The notes under the pieces were generated by a model. That model saw only the letters and a list, made by a program, of their open reading frames with translations, did not search any database and was not told the DNA's origin. Shown piece after piece: positions 51,260-60,783 of a stretch of 64,000 nt of DNA (within the stretch, counting starts at the first letter, position 1; each line of letters begins with the position of its first letter). A program made the translations under genes and the position numbers. The stretch comes from Streptomyces sp. CB01373 (GTDB taxonomy: Bacteria > Actinomycetota > Actinomycetes > Streptomycetales > Streptomycetaceae): the NCBI RefSeq assembly GCF_002803075.1, contig NZ_NNBK01000027.1:27702-91701 (forward strand), read 5' to 3'.

Positions 51260-53056
51260 ATGCAGCCGCTCGAAGAGGAAGAGCCCGCCACCGTGGGCCC
51301 CTACCGGCTGCTCGGCCGGCTGGGCTCCGGCGGCATGGGCCGTGTCTACCTGGGCCGCAGCGCGGGCGGCCGCACGGTCGCGGTGAAGATCGTGCACCCG
51401 CACTTCGCGCTCGACGAGGAGTTCCGCGCCCGGTTCCGCCGCGAGGTCGAGGCTGCGCGCAGGGTGGGCGGCGCCTGGACCGCGCCGGTCCTGGACGCCG
51501 ACCCCGGGGCGCCGGTGCCGTGGGTGGCCACCGCCTACGCGGCCGGCCCCTCCCTCGCCGCGGCGGTCGCGGACGCCGGCCCGCTGCCCGGGCACTCCGT
51601 ACGGGCGCTGGGGGCGGGCCTGGCCGAGGCGCTGGCGGCGGTGCACGAACTGGGCCTGGTGCACCGGGACGTGAAGCCGTCCAACGTGCTGCTCACCCTC
51701 GACGGCCCCCTGCTGATCGACTTCGGCATCGCCCGTGCCACCGACGGCACCGCGTCCCTGACCTCCACCGGCGTCTCGGTCGGCTCGCCCGGCTACATGT
51801 CGCCCGAGCAGATCCTCGGCAAGGGCGTCACGGGCGCGGCCGACGTCTTCTCTCTGGGCGCGGTGCTGGTGCACGCCGCGACGGGCGAGCCCCCGTTCCG
51901 GGGCGACTCCTCGGCGGCGCTCCTGTACAAGGTCGTCCATGAGGAGCCCGAACTGGGTTCACTGAGCGGGGACTTGCGGGACCTCGCGGCAGCCTGCCTG
52001 GCCAAGGACCCCGCCGCCCGCCCCGGCCCCGGCGAGGTGGCCCGCCGCCTCGCCCCCGAGGGCGCCTCCCGCCTGATCGTGGCCGGCTGGCTCCCGTCCC
52101 GCCTGGTCGAACAGGTCAGCCGCAGCGCCGTGTCGCTCCTGAACCTGGAGGCAACGGCACCGGACCCCCCGGCCCAGCCACCGTCCGGCCCGCTGAATTT
52201 CAGCAGGATCTCGGTCCCGGGCCCGTCCCCGAAGGCCACGGACGATCGCCCCCAGCCCACGGAGGCCGTACCCGACGGCGGATTCGGCCCATCCCTGCCC
52301 GGCCCTTTCCCAGGAGCCGCCACCGGTGAGCGCCCGCGGCCCGCGGAAGCGGGACTCGGCGGTGGGTTCGGACCCCCACCCTCCATGCCGGCCTCGCCGC
52401 CCCCATCCCTCCCCGCGCGGGAGGACACGCCCCCGCAGGGGACCACCGCACCGGTCACCGCCCGCGGCCGGTTCTCCGTCACCGTGGCCGACGGTGCGGC
52501 GCCCGGCGCCGAAGGCCGGGGCCGCCGCCTGAGCTGCACCATGGTTCTCGTGCTCGCCGGTGCGCTGGCGGTGGTGACCGCCGGTTCGGTCCTGTGGCTG
52601 CTGCCGTTCCGGGACGGCGGCGAGGACAGCGCCGGCGGGACACCGCCACCGGCCGCCACCGCGAGCGGCGACCACCGCTCCACCGGACCGACCACCACCG
52701 GCTCGCCCGTCCCCGCCCGCTACCTCGGCACCTGGGAGGGACAAGGCACCGCCCTCGACGGCACCCTGCCCCTCGGCGACTTCCGGCTGACCGTCCACCA
52801 GGCCGCCGTGGGCCAGGAGTTGGGCACCCTCCACCAGACGGACCAGCTCGGCGGCGTCTGCGACGACGTACTCACCCTGAAGCAGGTGACGAGTACCGAG
52901 CTGGTCGCCGTCTCCCGGGGCGCGAAGACCAACCACGCGGGCTGCAACCCGGCCCCCCACACGGTCCGCCTCGCACCGGTGGGCGAGGACATCAAGTACA
53001 CGGCGGACAGCTCGGCGGAGGGAAACCCGGTGGCGCGGCTGTCGAAGGTCAAGTAG
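51260..53056 (+). CDS. Serine/threonine protein kinase with C-terminal extracellular domain
   Basis: This is a PASTA-less, Hanks-type kinase of 598 residues. Glycine loop LGSGGMGRVYLG, ATP Lys43 in VAVKIV, catalytic HRDVKPSN (Asp137), DFG at about 154 and APE-like MSPEQ are all present, so it should be active. A Pro/Ser/Thr-rich linker (about 295-420) leads to one TM (about 430-450, MVLVLAGALAVVTAGSVLWL) and an outside beta-rich domain of about 140 residues (YLGTWEGQGTALDGT). It lies next to the EccC locus but is convergent with it, so a functional link is uncertain. Confidence 0.92.
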   Translation: MQPLEEEEPATVGPYRLLGRLGSGGMGRVYLGRSAGGRTVAVKIVHPHFALDEEFRARFRREVEAARRVGGAWTAPVLDADPGAPVPWVATAYAAGPSLAAAVADAGPLPGHSVRALGAGLAEALAAVHELGLVHRDVKPSNVLLTLDGPLLIDFGIARATDGTASLTSTGVSVGSPGYMSPEQILGKGVTGAADVFSLGAVLVHAATGEPPFRGDSSAALLYKVVHEEPELGSLSGDLRDLAAACLAKDPAARPGPGEVARRLAPEGASRLIVAGWLPSRLVEQVSRSAVSLLNLEATAPDPPAQPPSGPLNFSRISVPGPSPKATDDRPQPTEAVPDGGFGPSLPGPFPGAATGERPRPAEAGLGGGFGPPPSMPASPPPSLPAREDTPPQGTTAPVTARGRFSVTVADGAAPGAEGRGRRLSCTMVLVLAGALAVVTAGSVLWLLPFRDGGEDSAGGTPPPAATASGDHRSTGPTTTGSPVPARYLGTWEGQGTALDGTLPLGDFRLTVHQAAVGQELGTLHQTDQLGGVCDDVLTLKQVTSTELVAVSRGAKTNHAGCNPAPHTVRLAPVGEDIKYTADSSAEGNPVARLSKVK

Positions 53057-53675
53057 CGGCGGGGGAGGGGACGTCGGCGGTCCCCCCGTCTGTTTCGTCG
53101 TCCCTGGCCACGTACTTGACGATCAGGACGATCAGGAGCGCCGACACGACCAGCGTCGTGACCAGTCCGACGGCCCAGACGAACGGGTAACGCACGTGGA
53201 CCCAGCAGGTATCGCCCTCGGCATAACAGGCGGAGTCCCAGTCCCGGCGGTGTTTGGGCCGCATGACGCCGGCGATCACCACGGAGATCGCCTCACCCCA
53301 GACCAGTCCCGGCAGCGCGGCGGCTGCCCAGCCGAGTGTGCGTGCCTTGCTCCTCCTCCAGTCCATGCGGGTCAACGGGGCGATCAGCGCGGCCAGCGCG
53401 AACGGCACCATGGCGCCCACCGTGGCGGCGAAGCCGTAACCCCCACCGGGCCAGGCGGGAGCGAGCCCACCCCACACCTTCTTGCCCCAGGCCTGCGCCG
53501 CGATGGCCGGAAGCACCAAGAGCGCGGCCATGACGACCGCACTCAGGCAAGCGGCTCCGCAGGACCCGTCACTCCTGTCCGTCTCCGCTCCCTCCGGCCG
53601 TTCCCGCCGGTGCTCGTACCGCAGAGCCGCTGCCGCCGCCTTCCGACGCTTCGGTTTCGCCGATCCCGTGCTCAT
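53049..53675 (-). CDS. Multi-TM hypothetical protein next to eccC
   Basis: The product is 208 residues with a basic cytoplasmic start and four hydrophobic segments (about 45-62, 80-100, 112-130 and 165-190). A loop contains two cysteines (CYAEGDTC), perhaps disulfide-bonded outside. It starts 8 nt after the eccC stop behind GGGGACGG, so it is in the eccC operon, and overlaps the kinase 3' end by 8 nt. The family is not recognised; a membrane partner of the secretion system is possible. Confidence 0.65.
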   Translation of the reverse strand: MSTGSAKPKRRKAAAAALRYEHRRERPEGAETDRSDGSCGAACLSAVVMAALLVLPAIAAQAWGKKVWGGLAPAWPGGGYGFAATVGAMVPFALAALIAPLTRMDWRRSKARTLGWAAAALPGLVWGEAISVVIAGVMRPKHRRDWDSACYAEGDTCWVHVRYPFVWAVGLVTTLVVSALLIVLIVKYVARDDETDGGTADVPSPAAT

Positions 53676-53683
53676 GCCGTCCC

Positions 53684-56600
53684 CTACACCGGCGTCGTCA
53701 CGGTCATGTGCTCACCGCTGCCCAGGTGGAGCATCCCCTTGCCGGGGGTGATCGGGCCGCCGACCATGCTGCGGGTCGTGCGGATGCCGATCAGCTCGCC
53801 CGCGGAGCTGTCCTGCGGGGAGAGCAGGATGCCTCGGCGGGCCTTCTTCGCGTCGACCTGCCAGCCGGAGAAGCCGTCGCAGATCTCCTCCTCGTCACCG
53901 GCGATGACGACGGCCAGACCCTCCTCGCCGCCGCGCTCGACGATGCGCTTGAAGACGTCCTCCGCGTCGCAGTCGTCCAGCACCTCGGCGTCGTCCACCA
54001 GGACGGCGACCGGCTCCTCGGGCGTGGCAGGCTTGATGGCCTCCTCCAGCTCGTCCTCGTCGATTTCGCGGCCGGTGAAGACCCGCAACACGCCCTCCTG
54101 GCCCTCCAACTCACGCAACGGCGACGAGCGCGGCGCCGCGACGACCAGCCGTACGCCCTGGGCCAGGTAGGACCGTGCGAAGTTCATCAGCGCCGTGCTG
54201 CGGCCCGACTTGGCCGGACCACCGATCACGAACGCCGGTACGCCCTCGGCCAGATCGGGCCCGAACGCGGTGAGCTCGTCACCACCGACACCCACCAGGG
54301 CCCACAGCGGCGAGGATGTCGCCGCCGGGTCGCGCATCGCCCAGGCGTCCGCGAAGGAGATCCGGCCGGGCAGGACGTCCACCCGGAACGGCCGCCGCGA
54401 GCGCGGCACGTCCGCGTCCCGGGCCGCCGCCGCGTCACCGATGGCGATCAGCGCGGCCGCCTGGCCCTGACCGGTGGTGTCCTCGCAGAGCAGCGCGAAC
54501 TGTGTCTCCGCGGCGGTCTCGGCGCGGAAGGCCCGGCCCGGGGGGATCTCCTCGGGAACCTTGCGGGCGTTGATGTCCAGCATCGAGAAGTCGCCGCGGT
54601 CCGCTAGCCGCAGACCGTATTTGTCCTCCGTGAGGGAGGAGATCCGTCCCGACAGCACCTGCCGGTCACCGGTGAGCACCACATGCAGACCCACGCTCGC
54701 GCCCTCCCGCATCATCGCGAAGAGCTGATCGGTCAGGTCCCCGTGGTCGTACTCGCCCAGTGTGGGCAGCCAGCCCTCCCAGCGGTCGAGCAGCAGCACG
54801 ATGTGCGGCAGCCGCTCGTCCTCGGCGACCGCGGCCCGCTGCTCGCCGATGTCGGCGAAGCCCTTCTCAGCCAGCAGGTCCTGGCGCTGGTTGAGTTCGC
54901 CGCTCAGCCGCGAGAAGAGCCTTACGACACGCTCCAGTTGGTTGCGCCCCACGACCGCGCCGCAGTGCGGCAGCCGGGTCAGCGCGTTCAGGGCGCCGTT
55001 GCCGCAGTCGACGCCGTACAGGTGGACGTCGGCGCAGGAGTGCGTCCGGGCCAGCGACCCGGCGATGGTGCGCAGCAGTTGCGACCGGCCGGTGCGCGGC
55101 GCACCGCCGACGAGCAGGTGCCCGAAGGTGGCGAAGTCGACGGCCACCGGTCGGCGGGCCTGGTCGGCGGGTAGGTCCTCCACACCGTAGGGGGCGGCGG
55201 GCAGCGCGCCCTGGGCCCGCACCGCCGGAATGTCGTCGAGGAGCAGGGTGTCCTCCAGGGCGGGCAGCCAGGGGGAGTGCTGGGCGGGGATGCCGAGCGC
55301 CCGGTTGGCCTCCCGCACGGCATCGACGAGCACCTTCAGGTCGGTGATCTCATCGTCCTCGCGCGCCTCGGACTTGGGCTTTCGCAGCGCAGTGCGCCCC
55401 AGGTCCGCCCAGTTCAGTGGGCCCGCCCAGGGGGCCAGTGCCTGCGGGTCGGCCGCGCCGGGCCGGCGTCCACCGACGCGGCCGGACTGGAAGGGGACAA
55501 GGGATGCGTGCCCCAGGCGGACGTATGCGCGACCCGGTGTGCTCTTGGAGATGTGCCCGGCCTCGGGCGCGTCGATGACGTCCGTGGACTCGCCGGCGTC
55601 GGTCACGCGCAGCGCGATGCGCAGGTTGGTGTTGGCGCGGATTTCGGGGGAAACCACGCCGCTGGGCCGCTGCGTGGCCAGCAGCAGGTGGATGCCGAGG
55701 GACCGGCCGCGCTGGGCGATGTTGACCAGTCCTGTGACGAAGTCCGGCAAGTCGCGCACCATGGACGCGAACTCGTCGATGACGATGAGCAGTCGGGGTA
55801 CTGACGCGTGCGACGGATCCCGGCGCACCAGGTCCTGGTAGTCCTCGATGTCCTTGGCGTCGGCGGCGGCGAGGATGTGCTCGCGCCGCTTCAGCTCGGC
55901 TCCCAGCGACTCCAGGGCCCGTTCGACGAGGTGCGCGTCGAGGTCGGTGACCATGCCGACGGTGTGCGGCAGCTTCACACAGTCCTTGAACGCCGAGCCG
56001 CCCTTGTAGTCGACGAGCACGAACGTCATGTTCTCAGGCGTGTTCGCCACCGCGAGCGCCGCCACAATGGTCTGGAGCAGCTCCGACTTACCGGAACCGG
56101 TCGTACCGGCGATCAGGCCGTGCGGGCCGTCGCGCCGGAGGTCGATGCCGAACGGGCCGTCGTACGACTCGCCGATGACCGCCATCGTCGACTGCCCGCC
56201 CATCCGCCAGCGCGCGGCGATCGCGTCCCGCGTGGGCGGTTCGAGTTGCAGCACGTCGAGCAGCCGACTGGCGGCAGGCAGGGCGGAGTCCTCGGTCTCG
56301 CCGCTGATGTCGCGCAGCGACGACAGGGCGCGTGACACCCGCGCGCACCAGGCCGGCGAGACGAAGTCGGGCCGTACGTCGCGCCGGCGCCGTGCATCGG
56401 TCTGCTCCACGCGCAGCCGCAGTTCGAGGGTCTTCTCGGTTGCCTGTTCACTCGGCTGTGCCGTCCGGTGCCAGGCCTGGAAGGAGGGAAAGCCGCCGAC
56501 AGCCGCCTGCGGGGCGGAGGTGGGGAGGGTGGCGCCGTCGTCGCCACGACCGTCGCGACGACGCGGTTCGGCCAGCACGACCGCCTGGCACTCGCCCGGC

Positions 56601-58351
56601 AGGAACCGTTCCTCCTCGTCGAGGCAGATCGCGTACAGGGAGACGGCCGGCCCTTCGCGCAGCAGCCGGACCACCCCGGGTAGCGAGCGCAGCCGGCGGG
56701 AGCCGTCCCAGACCACGACGATGTCGGGGTCGGAGAAGGCCGGCCCGTCACTCCGGTTGCCCTTCTCCTTCAGTGCCTTCTGCCGGGCGTCGAGCACCTG
56801 GGTCAGCTCACCGACGCGGGCGCCGACGGTCTCGGAGTCTGTCCCTACCAGTACGTTGACGTCGTGCCCGCCCGAGGGGCGGGCGTGCGGCAGCCAGCGC
56901 ACCCAGTCCCAGCGGGAGTGGGCGTCGTTCTCGGTGAGGACGTAGAACTGCACGTCCATGGGACTGTGCAGCACCGCGGTCTGCGCGACGGCCCATCTGC
57001 CCAGCGCCTGCGCGGAGTCACCGGGGCCGGCGATGCCGACGACGCCGAGGTCCTTCAGCGGCAGCGCGACCGGCGAGTCCTCGATGCGCCAGGTGACCTC
57101 ACGCCTGTGCTCGTCCTGCTCGGGGTCGTCGAGTACAACCTCGGAGCGCACCTGGCCGGTGCCGACGCGGATCAGCAGGTGGTCGGCGTCGGTGCGCCGG
57201 CGCTCCCACAGACGGGTACGGGGGCCGGTGGCGAAGGTGAGGACGGCGGCCGGGTCGGGGATGGCGTCCCTGCGGTCGAGCCGCTCCGTGCGCAGAGCCT
57301 TCCGGGCATCCTCCTCGATCCGCTCCTTGTGCTCCTTGTACTCCTTGACCTGTTTCGCATGGGACTTGCGGCCCTGCTTCTTGTCCATGAAGTAGTTGGC
57401 GATGAGCATCAGCGGGCTCATCAGGGCCATGATCATGTAGTACCAGCGGTGGAAGATCATGACCGAGACCACGGCGCCCACCAGCGGCATCAGCGCCATC
57501 AGCCATGGCAGCGGACGTGCCTCGTACTCGCCGGGCGGATTCGGCAGGCGGAAGTGCGTCTTGCGTTCGGCCGGACGCAGCCGGGGAGGCCGGTTGTAGT
57601 CCAGTCCGGCACCGTCGTCCGACCACTTCAGGGCGGCGTTCGGCGGGCTGTAACGCGTGAGCTCCAACAGGCTGTTGCCGATTGCGAGCTGCGCGTCGAG
57701 GGGCCAGTCGCCACCGTCGAAGCTCTCACCGCCGAGCCGGCCGGGGGACGGACGGCTGTCCTCATCACTGCCGTTGCCTGCCGTGCTGCTTCTGTCGTTC
57801 TTGCCGCCCTTGCTTTCCTTGGCGTCCTTGGCAGCGGTCCTGTGGTGCTCGGCGTGGAGGGCGACTTCGCAGGTGCCGTCGATGGCGATGGACAACGTGG
57901 CCGCACGATCGACGAGTTCGGGGTCGTCGATGCGCAGGTGGGCGGTGGTCCCGCGGCCGATGTCGTACCGCCCCACGCCAAGCCGGTGCACGGCGCCGGC
58001 TCCGGGCCCGCCGGCCACGCGGAACTCGACGATTCCGGTTGGCTCTCCGAGCAGGCAGCCCGCGGGATCGTGCAGACTGACGACGGCGCCCTCGCGCAGC
58101 GGCGAGCCGACGATGGTGGAGCCGGGATCGAGGGGATAGCCGTCGACGTACGCCTGCGGGGCGCCATTGGGTCGGTGTTCGACGCCCTGCTGGTGTCCGG
58201 TGAGGGAGATGATCTGTGCGCCGCCGCCGAGGCCGAGGTGCTCGGCCAGTTCCCGGGTGACATCGCCGACCGACGACTCCGGATCGGCGTCGAGTACGAC
58301 GTCGGCACTGGTGCCGCCGAGCGGGTCGACGACGGTCAGACTCAGGCGCAC
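53684..58351 (-). CDS. eccC: Type VII secretion FtsK/SpoIIIE ATPase (EccC/EssC-like)
   Basis: The 1555-residue protein is an EccC-type motor that recognises WXG100-family substrates and drives type VII export. The N-terminal 220 residues resemble tandem FHA-like beta domains, as in Firmicutes EssC. Two TMs lie near 283-325, then three ATPase modules. ATPase 1 has a canonical Walker A (TTGSGKSELL, about residue 750) and DYKGGSAF. ATPases 2 and 3 have GRS in place of GKS/GKT (GAPRTGRSQ at about 1080, GPAKSGRST at about 1377), so they may bind but not hydrolyse ATP. The ribosome site GAGGAGG precedes GTG 58351. No eccB, eccD, eccE or mycP gene is visible in the window. Confidence 0.92.
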   Translation of the reverse strand: MRLSLTVVDPLGGTSADVVLDADPESSVGDVTRELAEHLGLGGGAQIISLTGHQQGVEHRPNGAPQAYVDGYPLDPGSTIVGSPLREGAVVSLHDPAGCLLGEPTGIVEFRVAGGPGAGAVHRLGVGRYDIGRGTTAHLRIDDPELVDRAATLSIAIDGTCEVALHAEHHRTAAKDAKESKGGKNDRSSTAGNGSDEDSRPSPGRLGGESFDGGDWPLDAQLAIGNSLLELTRYSPPNAALKWSDDGAGLDYNRPPRLRPAERKTHFRLPNPPGEYEARPLPWLMALMPLVGAVVSVMIFHRWYYMIMALMSPLMLIANYFMDKKQGRKSHAKQVKEYKEHKERIEEDARKALRTERLDRRDAIPDPAAVLTFATGPRTRLWERRRTDADHLLIRVGTGQVRSEVVLDDPEQDEHRREVTWRIEDSPVALPLKDLGVVGIAGPGDSAQALGRWAVAQTAVLHSPMDVQFYVLTENDAHSRWDWVRWLPHARPSGGHDVNVLVGTDSETVGARVGELTQVLDARQKALKEKGNRSDGPAFSDPDIVVVWDGSRRLRSLPGVVRLLREGPAVSLYAICLDEEERFLPGECQAVVLAEPRRRDGRGDDGATLPTSAPQAAVGGFPSFQAWHRTAQPSEQATEKTLELRLRVEQTDARRRRDVRPDFVSPAWCARVSRALSSLRDISGETEDSALPAASRLLDVLQLEPPTRDAIAARWRMGGQSTMAVIGESYDGPFGIDLRRDGPHGLIAGTTGSGKSELLQTIVAALAVANTPENMTFVLVDYKGGSAFKDCVKLPHTVGMVTDLDAHLVERALESLGAELKRREHILAAADAKDIEDYQDLVRRDPSHASVPRLLIVIDEFASMVRDLPDFVTGLVNIAQRGRSLGIHLLLATQRPSGVVSPEIRANTNLRIALRVTDAGESTDVIDAPEAGHISKSTPGRAYVRLGHASLVPFQSGRVGGRRPGAADPQALAPWAGPLNWADLGRTALRKPKSEAREDDEITDLKVLVDAVREANRALGIPAQHSPWLPALEDTLLLDDIPAVRAQGALPAAPYGVEDLPADQARRPVAVDFATFGHLLVGGAPRTGRSQLLRTIAGSLARTHSCADVHLYGVDCGNGALNALTRLPHCGAVVGRNQLERVVRLFSRLSGELNQRQDLLAEKGFADIGEQRAAVAEDERLPHIVLLLDRWEGWLPTLGEYDHGDLTDQLFAMMREGASVGLHVVLTGDRQVLSGRISSLTEDKYGLRLADRGDFSMLDINARKVPEEIPPGRAFRAETAAETQFALLCEDTTGQGQAAALIAIGDAAAARDADVPRSRRPFRVDVLPGRISFADAWAMRDPAATSSPLWALVGVGGDELTAFGPDLAEGVPAFVIGGPAKSGRSTALMNFARSYLAQGVRLVVAAPRSSPLRELEGQEGVLRVFTGREIDEDELEEAIKPATPEEPVAVLVDDAEVLDDCDAEDVFKRIVERGGEEGLAVVIAGDEEEICDGFSGWQVDAKKARRGILLSPQDSSAGELIGIRTTRSMVGGPITPGKGMLHLGSGEHMTVTTPV

Positions 58352-58430
58352 ACTCGTCCTCCTCGCAGTGCTCGGGCCGCCCCCGGAGCGCAGAACACAG
58401 TCGAAGTGACCTTATCCGCCGGGTGGTTCC

Positions 58431-58453
58431 CCGGTGCACGGCATGTGCACCGG
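58431..58453. promoter_or_regulatory. 9-bp-arm inverted repeat between eccC and the small secretion genes
   Basis: Arms CCGGTGCAC (58431-58439) and GTGCACCGG (58445-58453) are perfectly complementary with a 5-nt GGCAT spacer. It lies in the 278-bp divergent region and is a strong candidate operator controlling both directions. A -10-like TAAGAT follows at 58503-58508 on the plus strand. Confidence 0.65.
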
Positions 58454-58629
58454 TTCACGGTTCCTCCAACTGGCATCCCTGTATCCCCACTGGCCCCACC
58501 CGTAAGATCTTTGCTCATGCGGACGGGCGGAGGTGGGCTGCCGACCCAAGCAGCCGCCGCAGCCGAGGCATCCGCGCCACAGAGCCACGGGGGCGGTCCC
58601 TGCGGCGAACACAACGGGAGGGAGCCGTC

Positions 58630-58938
58630 ATGGGCAAGAGCGGCAAGGACACAGACCTCACTTACGCCGAGATGGAGAAGACCGCAGGCGATCTTCTCAA
58701 GGACATGCACCACCTCGAGGACCAGATCAAGTCCGTCGAGAAGCGCGTCAAGCAGCTGGTGGAGAACGGCTTCACCACGCAGAAGGCCTCCGGCGCCTAC
58801 GAGGACTCCATGAAGGACTTCGCTAAGGGCGCCGTCAAGACCATCCAGGGCCTCCACGGCCTCTCCGAGTTCCTGAAGAAGGCCAAGCAGGCCTACGAGA
58901 ACCTGGACGAGGAGCTGGCACGGAGCCAGCGGGGTTAG
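58630..58938 (+). CDS. WXG100-like small protein
   Basis: The 102-residue all-helical protein has two long amphipathic helices (about 10-45 and 55-95) with a turn at VENGFTTQKASG. This is the WXG100 hairpin layout, but the WxG turn is replaced by NGF. The C-terminus carries AYENLDEEL, fitting the YxxxD/E type VII signal. It starts with a GGAGCC site and heads a plus-strand run divergent from eccC, so it is a likely EccC substrate or its dimer partner. Confidence 0.75.
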   Translation: MGKSGKDTDLTYAEMEKTAGDLLKDMHHLEDQIKSVEKRVKQLVENGFTTQKASGAYEDSMKDFAKGAVKTIQGLHGLSEFLKKAKQAYENLDEELARSQRG

Positions 58939-59056
58939 TGGCCTCTTGGGTTACCGGGGGGTGGGGTGGGGCGCACGAGCTGTGCCCCACCGCTCTCCGC
59001 TGTTCCTGCACGGAGACGAATGTGCACGTCACTGGAGGAGGGGCCGCTTCCGAACC

Positions 59057-59368
59057 ATGAGTGATCTGACCGTCGATGACGATCTGTTGAAGAAGTCGGG
59101 CAAGGCGCTTAAGAAGATCCAGTACGAGTTCGAGCACACGGAGAAGCATCAGAAGGACTTGCGAGGCATCTGGGGCTCCAGCCAAATCACCAGCGCGATG
59201 GACGCGTTCGCGGACAACTGGGACTACCACCGCAAGCAACTGCTGGAAGCCATCAAGAGTGTCGGTGGGTTGACTGAGGAGTGCCACAAGGCATTCAAGG
59301 ACCTGGATCACGAGCTGGAGAAAGCCACGAAGGGCAAGAGTGAAGCCCGGAAGGGATCGGGGGAGTAA
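59057..59368 (+). CDS. Second WXG100-like small protein
   Basis: The 103-residue protein again forms a helix-turn-helix hairpin: SDLTVDDDLLKKSGKALKK, a turn with DLRGIWGSSQIT (Trp39-Gly40 at the WXG position), and a helix with FADNWDYHRKQLLEAIKSVG. No Y-x-x-x-D/E tail is evident; the end is Lys/Gly-rich. A plausible heterodimer would pair it with the 58630 product, whose tail carries the signal (inference). It ends 5 nt before the large putative effector gene. Confidence 0.75.
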   Translation: MSDLTVDDDLLKKSGKALKKIQYEFEHTEKHQKDLRGIWGSSQITSAMDAFADNWDYHRKQLLEAIKSVGGLTEECHKAFKDLDHELEKATKGKSEARKGSGE

Positions 59369-59373
59369 CACCT

Positions 59374-60783
59374 ATGGCACGACCGACCGGCTGGAGTCCG
59401 CTGGCCGATGAGGACCCGGTTCCCGGGGACGTGGAGGAGGTACGCCGGGAGTCGCGACGGCTTGGCAAGCTGGCGACGATGATCGGTGAGCAGGTCGAGC
59501 GGCTCCGGGCGATCGGCCGGGACACCGACGCGCTCAAGGGCAAGTACGCCGGTACGCTGCGTGACAAGGCCGACGACTTGGCGGGCAAGCTCGGCAAGAC
59601 CCACCATCGGTACAGCCATGTCTCCGGATATCTCGATCATTGGGCTGACGACCTCCAGGCGTGCCAGAAGCAGGCCGACGCCGCGTTGGAGGACGCCCAG
59701 GAGGCGAAGCGGCGGGTGGATGCCCACCAGCCCCCTCATGAGCAGCACAAGAATTCCGACAAAGAGCTGACGGATGCCGAGCGGAGAGCGGAGACGACGC
59801 GGCTGCACGCGCTCTCACGCGCCGAGGACGACCTCAGCGCGGCCCGGAGCAAGCTCGACAAGGCTGTCAGTCACCGTGACGAGAGAGCTGGGCACTGGGC
59901 GGGGAAGATCAAGCGTGCGATCAGCAAGGATGGGCTGCACGACAAGGGCTGGGACAAGTTCAAGAACTGGATGAGCGACCACTCCCGGCTGCTGAACGAC
60001 TTGGCGAACATCCTGTGCTGGGTGGCGACCGCCTGCGCGGTCATCGCTCTGTTCATTCCCGGCCTGAACATCATCGCCATGATTGCGTTGGGAGCGACGA
60101 TCGGCGCTCTGTTGCTGCACAGCGCCTTGGCGGTGGCGGGCGAGGGCAGCTGGATCGACGTGGGGCTGGACGTTTTCGCACTGGCAACCATGGGGTTGGG
60201 GCGCGTCGCCGGGCAGGGCATGAAGGCGACGGAGTGGGGGGTCCGGACAGCCATGCGTAGCGCCGGGGCAGTCAAGCTCGGGAAGGCGGCCCGGAACGCG
60301 GCCAGGGTGGAGTGGCTCCCCGACATGTCCAAGGCTGGGCGCATTTTTAAGTCCGGGGTGAAAGGCAGTAAGGACTGGGAATGGGCCCGGAAGGTGATGA
60401 GCGAAGGCAACAAAGCCATGTGGGCCGCGAAGAAGGGTGCGCTGGCGGATGCCAAAGCTCTGGCCGGGCAGCCGTTGCCCAAGCTGAGCGCGCTGAAGAA
60501 CCTCCTGGGCGGTGGCTCTGAAGCTGCCGCGCTGAAGCCGTATCTCGCGGAAGCCGCGTCACGGTTCCCGGACTCCGCCAAGATCACTGGGTTGATCGAC
60601 AAGGGGGCGGCGGCCATGCGCCTCGGCCAGGGGACATTCTACGCAGGGACCGTGGTGGACACGTTCGACAAAATCGAGGGCTCGACAGTTCCTTACGTAA
60701 GCGGGTTGGTGGGTGGCAGTGGTACCACGTTCTGGTCCGATACGAAGGCGTGGGCGACAGCAGAGACAGGATCCACGTGGTGA
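59374..60783 (+). CDS. Large putative type VII secreted effector
   Basis: The 469-residue protein starts with a helical domain (about 1-170) whose opening MARPTGWSPLADEDPVPGD resembles an actinobacterial type VII signal domain, with coiled-coil character. A hydrophobic stretch follows (about 210-275, WVATACAVIALFIPGLNIIAMI onward) and then ARGEGSW-like pretoxin features (EGSWIDVGLDVFALATMGLG) typical of polymorphic effectors. The C-terminal 190 residues (AVKLGKAARNAARVEWLPDM onward) match no toxin domain I know. Its stop overlaps the next GTG by 4 nt. Confidence 0.65.
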   Translation: MARPTGWSPLADEDPVPGDVEEVRRESRRLGKLATMIGEQVERLRAIGRDTDALKGKYAGTLRDKADDLAGKLGKTHHRYSHVSGYLDHWADDLQACQKQADAALEDAQEAKRRVDAHQPPHEQHKNSDKELTDAERRAETTRLHALSRAEDDLSAARSKLDKAVSHRDERAGHWAGKIKRAISKDGLHDKGWDKFKNWMSDHSRLLNDLANILCWVATACAVIALFIPGLNIIAMIALGATIGALLLHSALAVAGEGSWIDVGLDVFALATMGLGRVAGQGMKATEWGVRTAMRSAGAVKLGKAARNAARVEWLPDMSKAGRIFKSGVKGSKDWEWARKVMSEGNKAMWAAKKGALADAKALAGQPLPKLSALKNLLGGGSEAAALKPYLAEAASRFPDSAKITGLIDKGAAAMRLGQGTFYAGTVVDTFDKIEGSTVPYVSGLVGGSGTTFWSDTKAWATAETGSTW

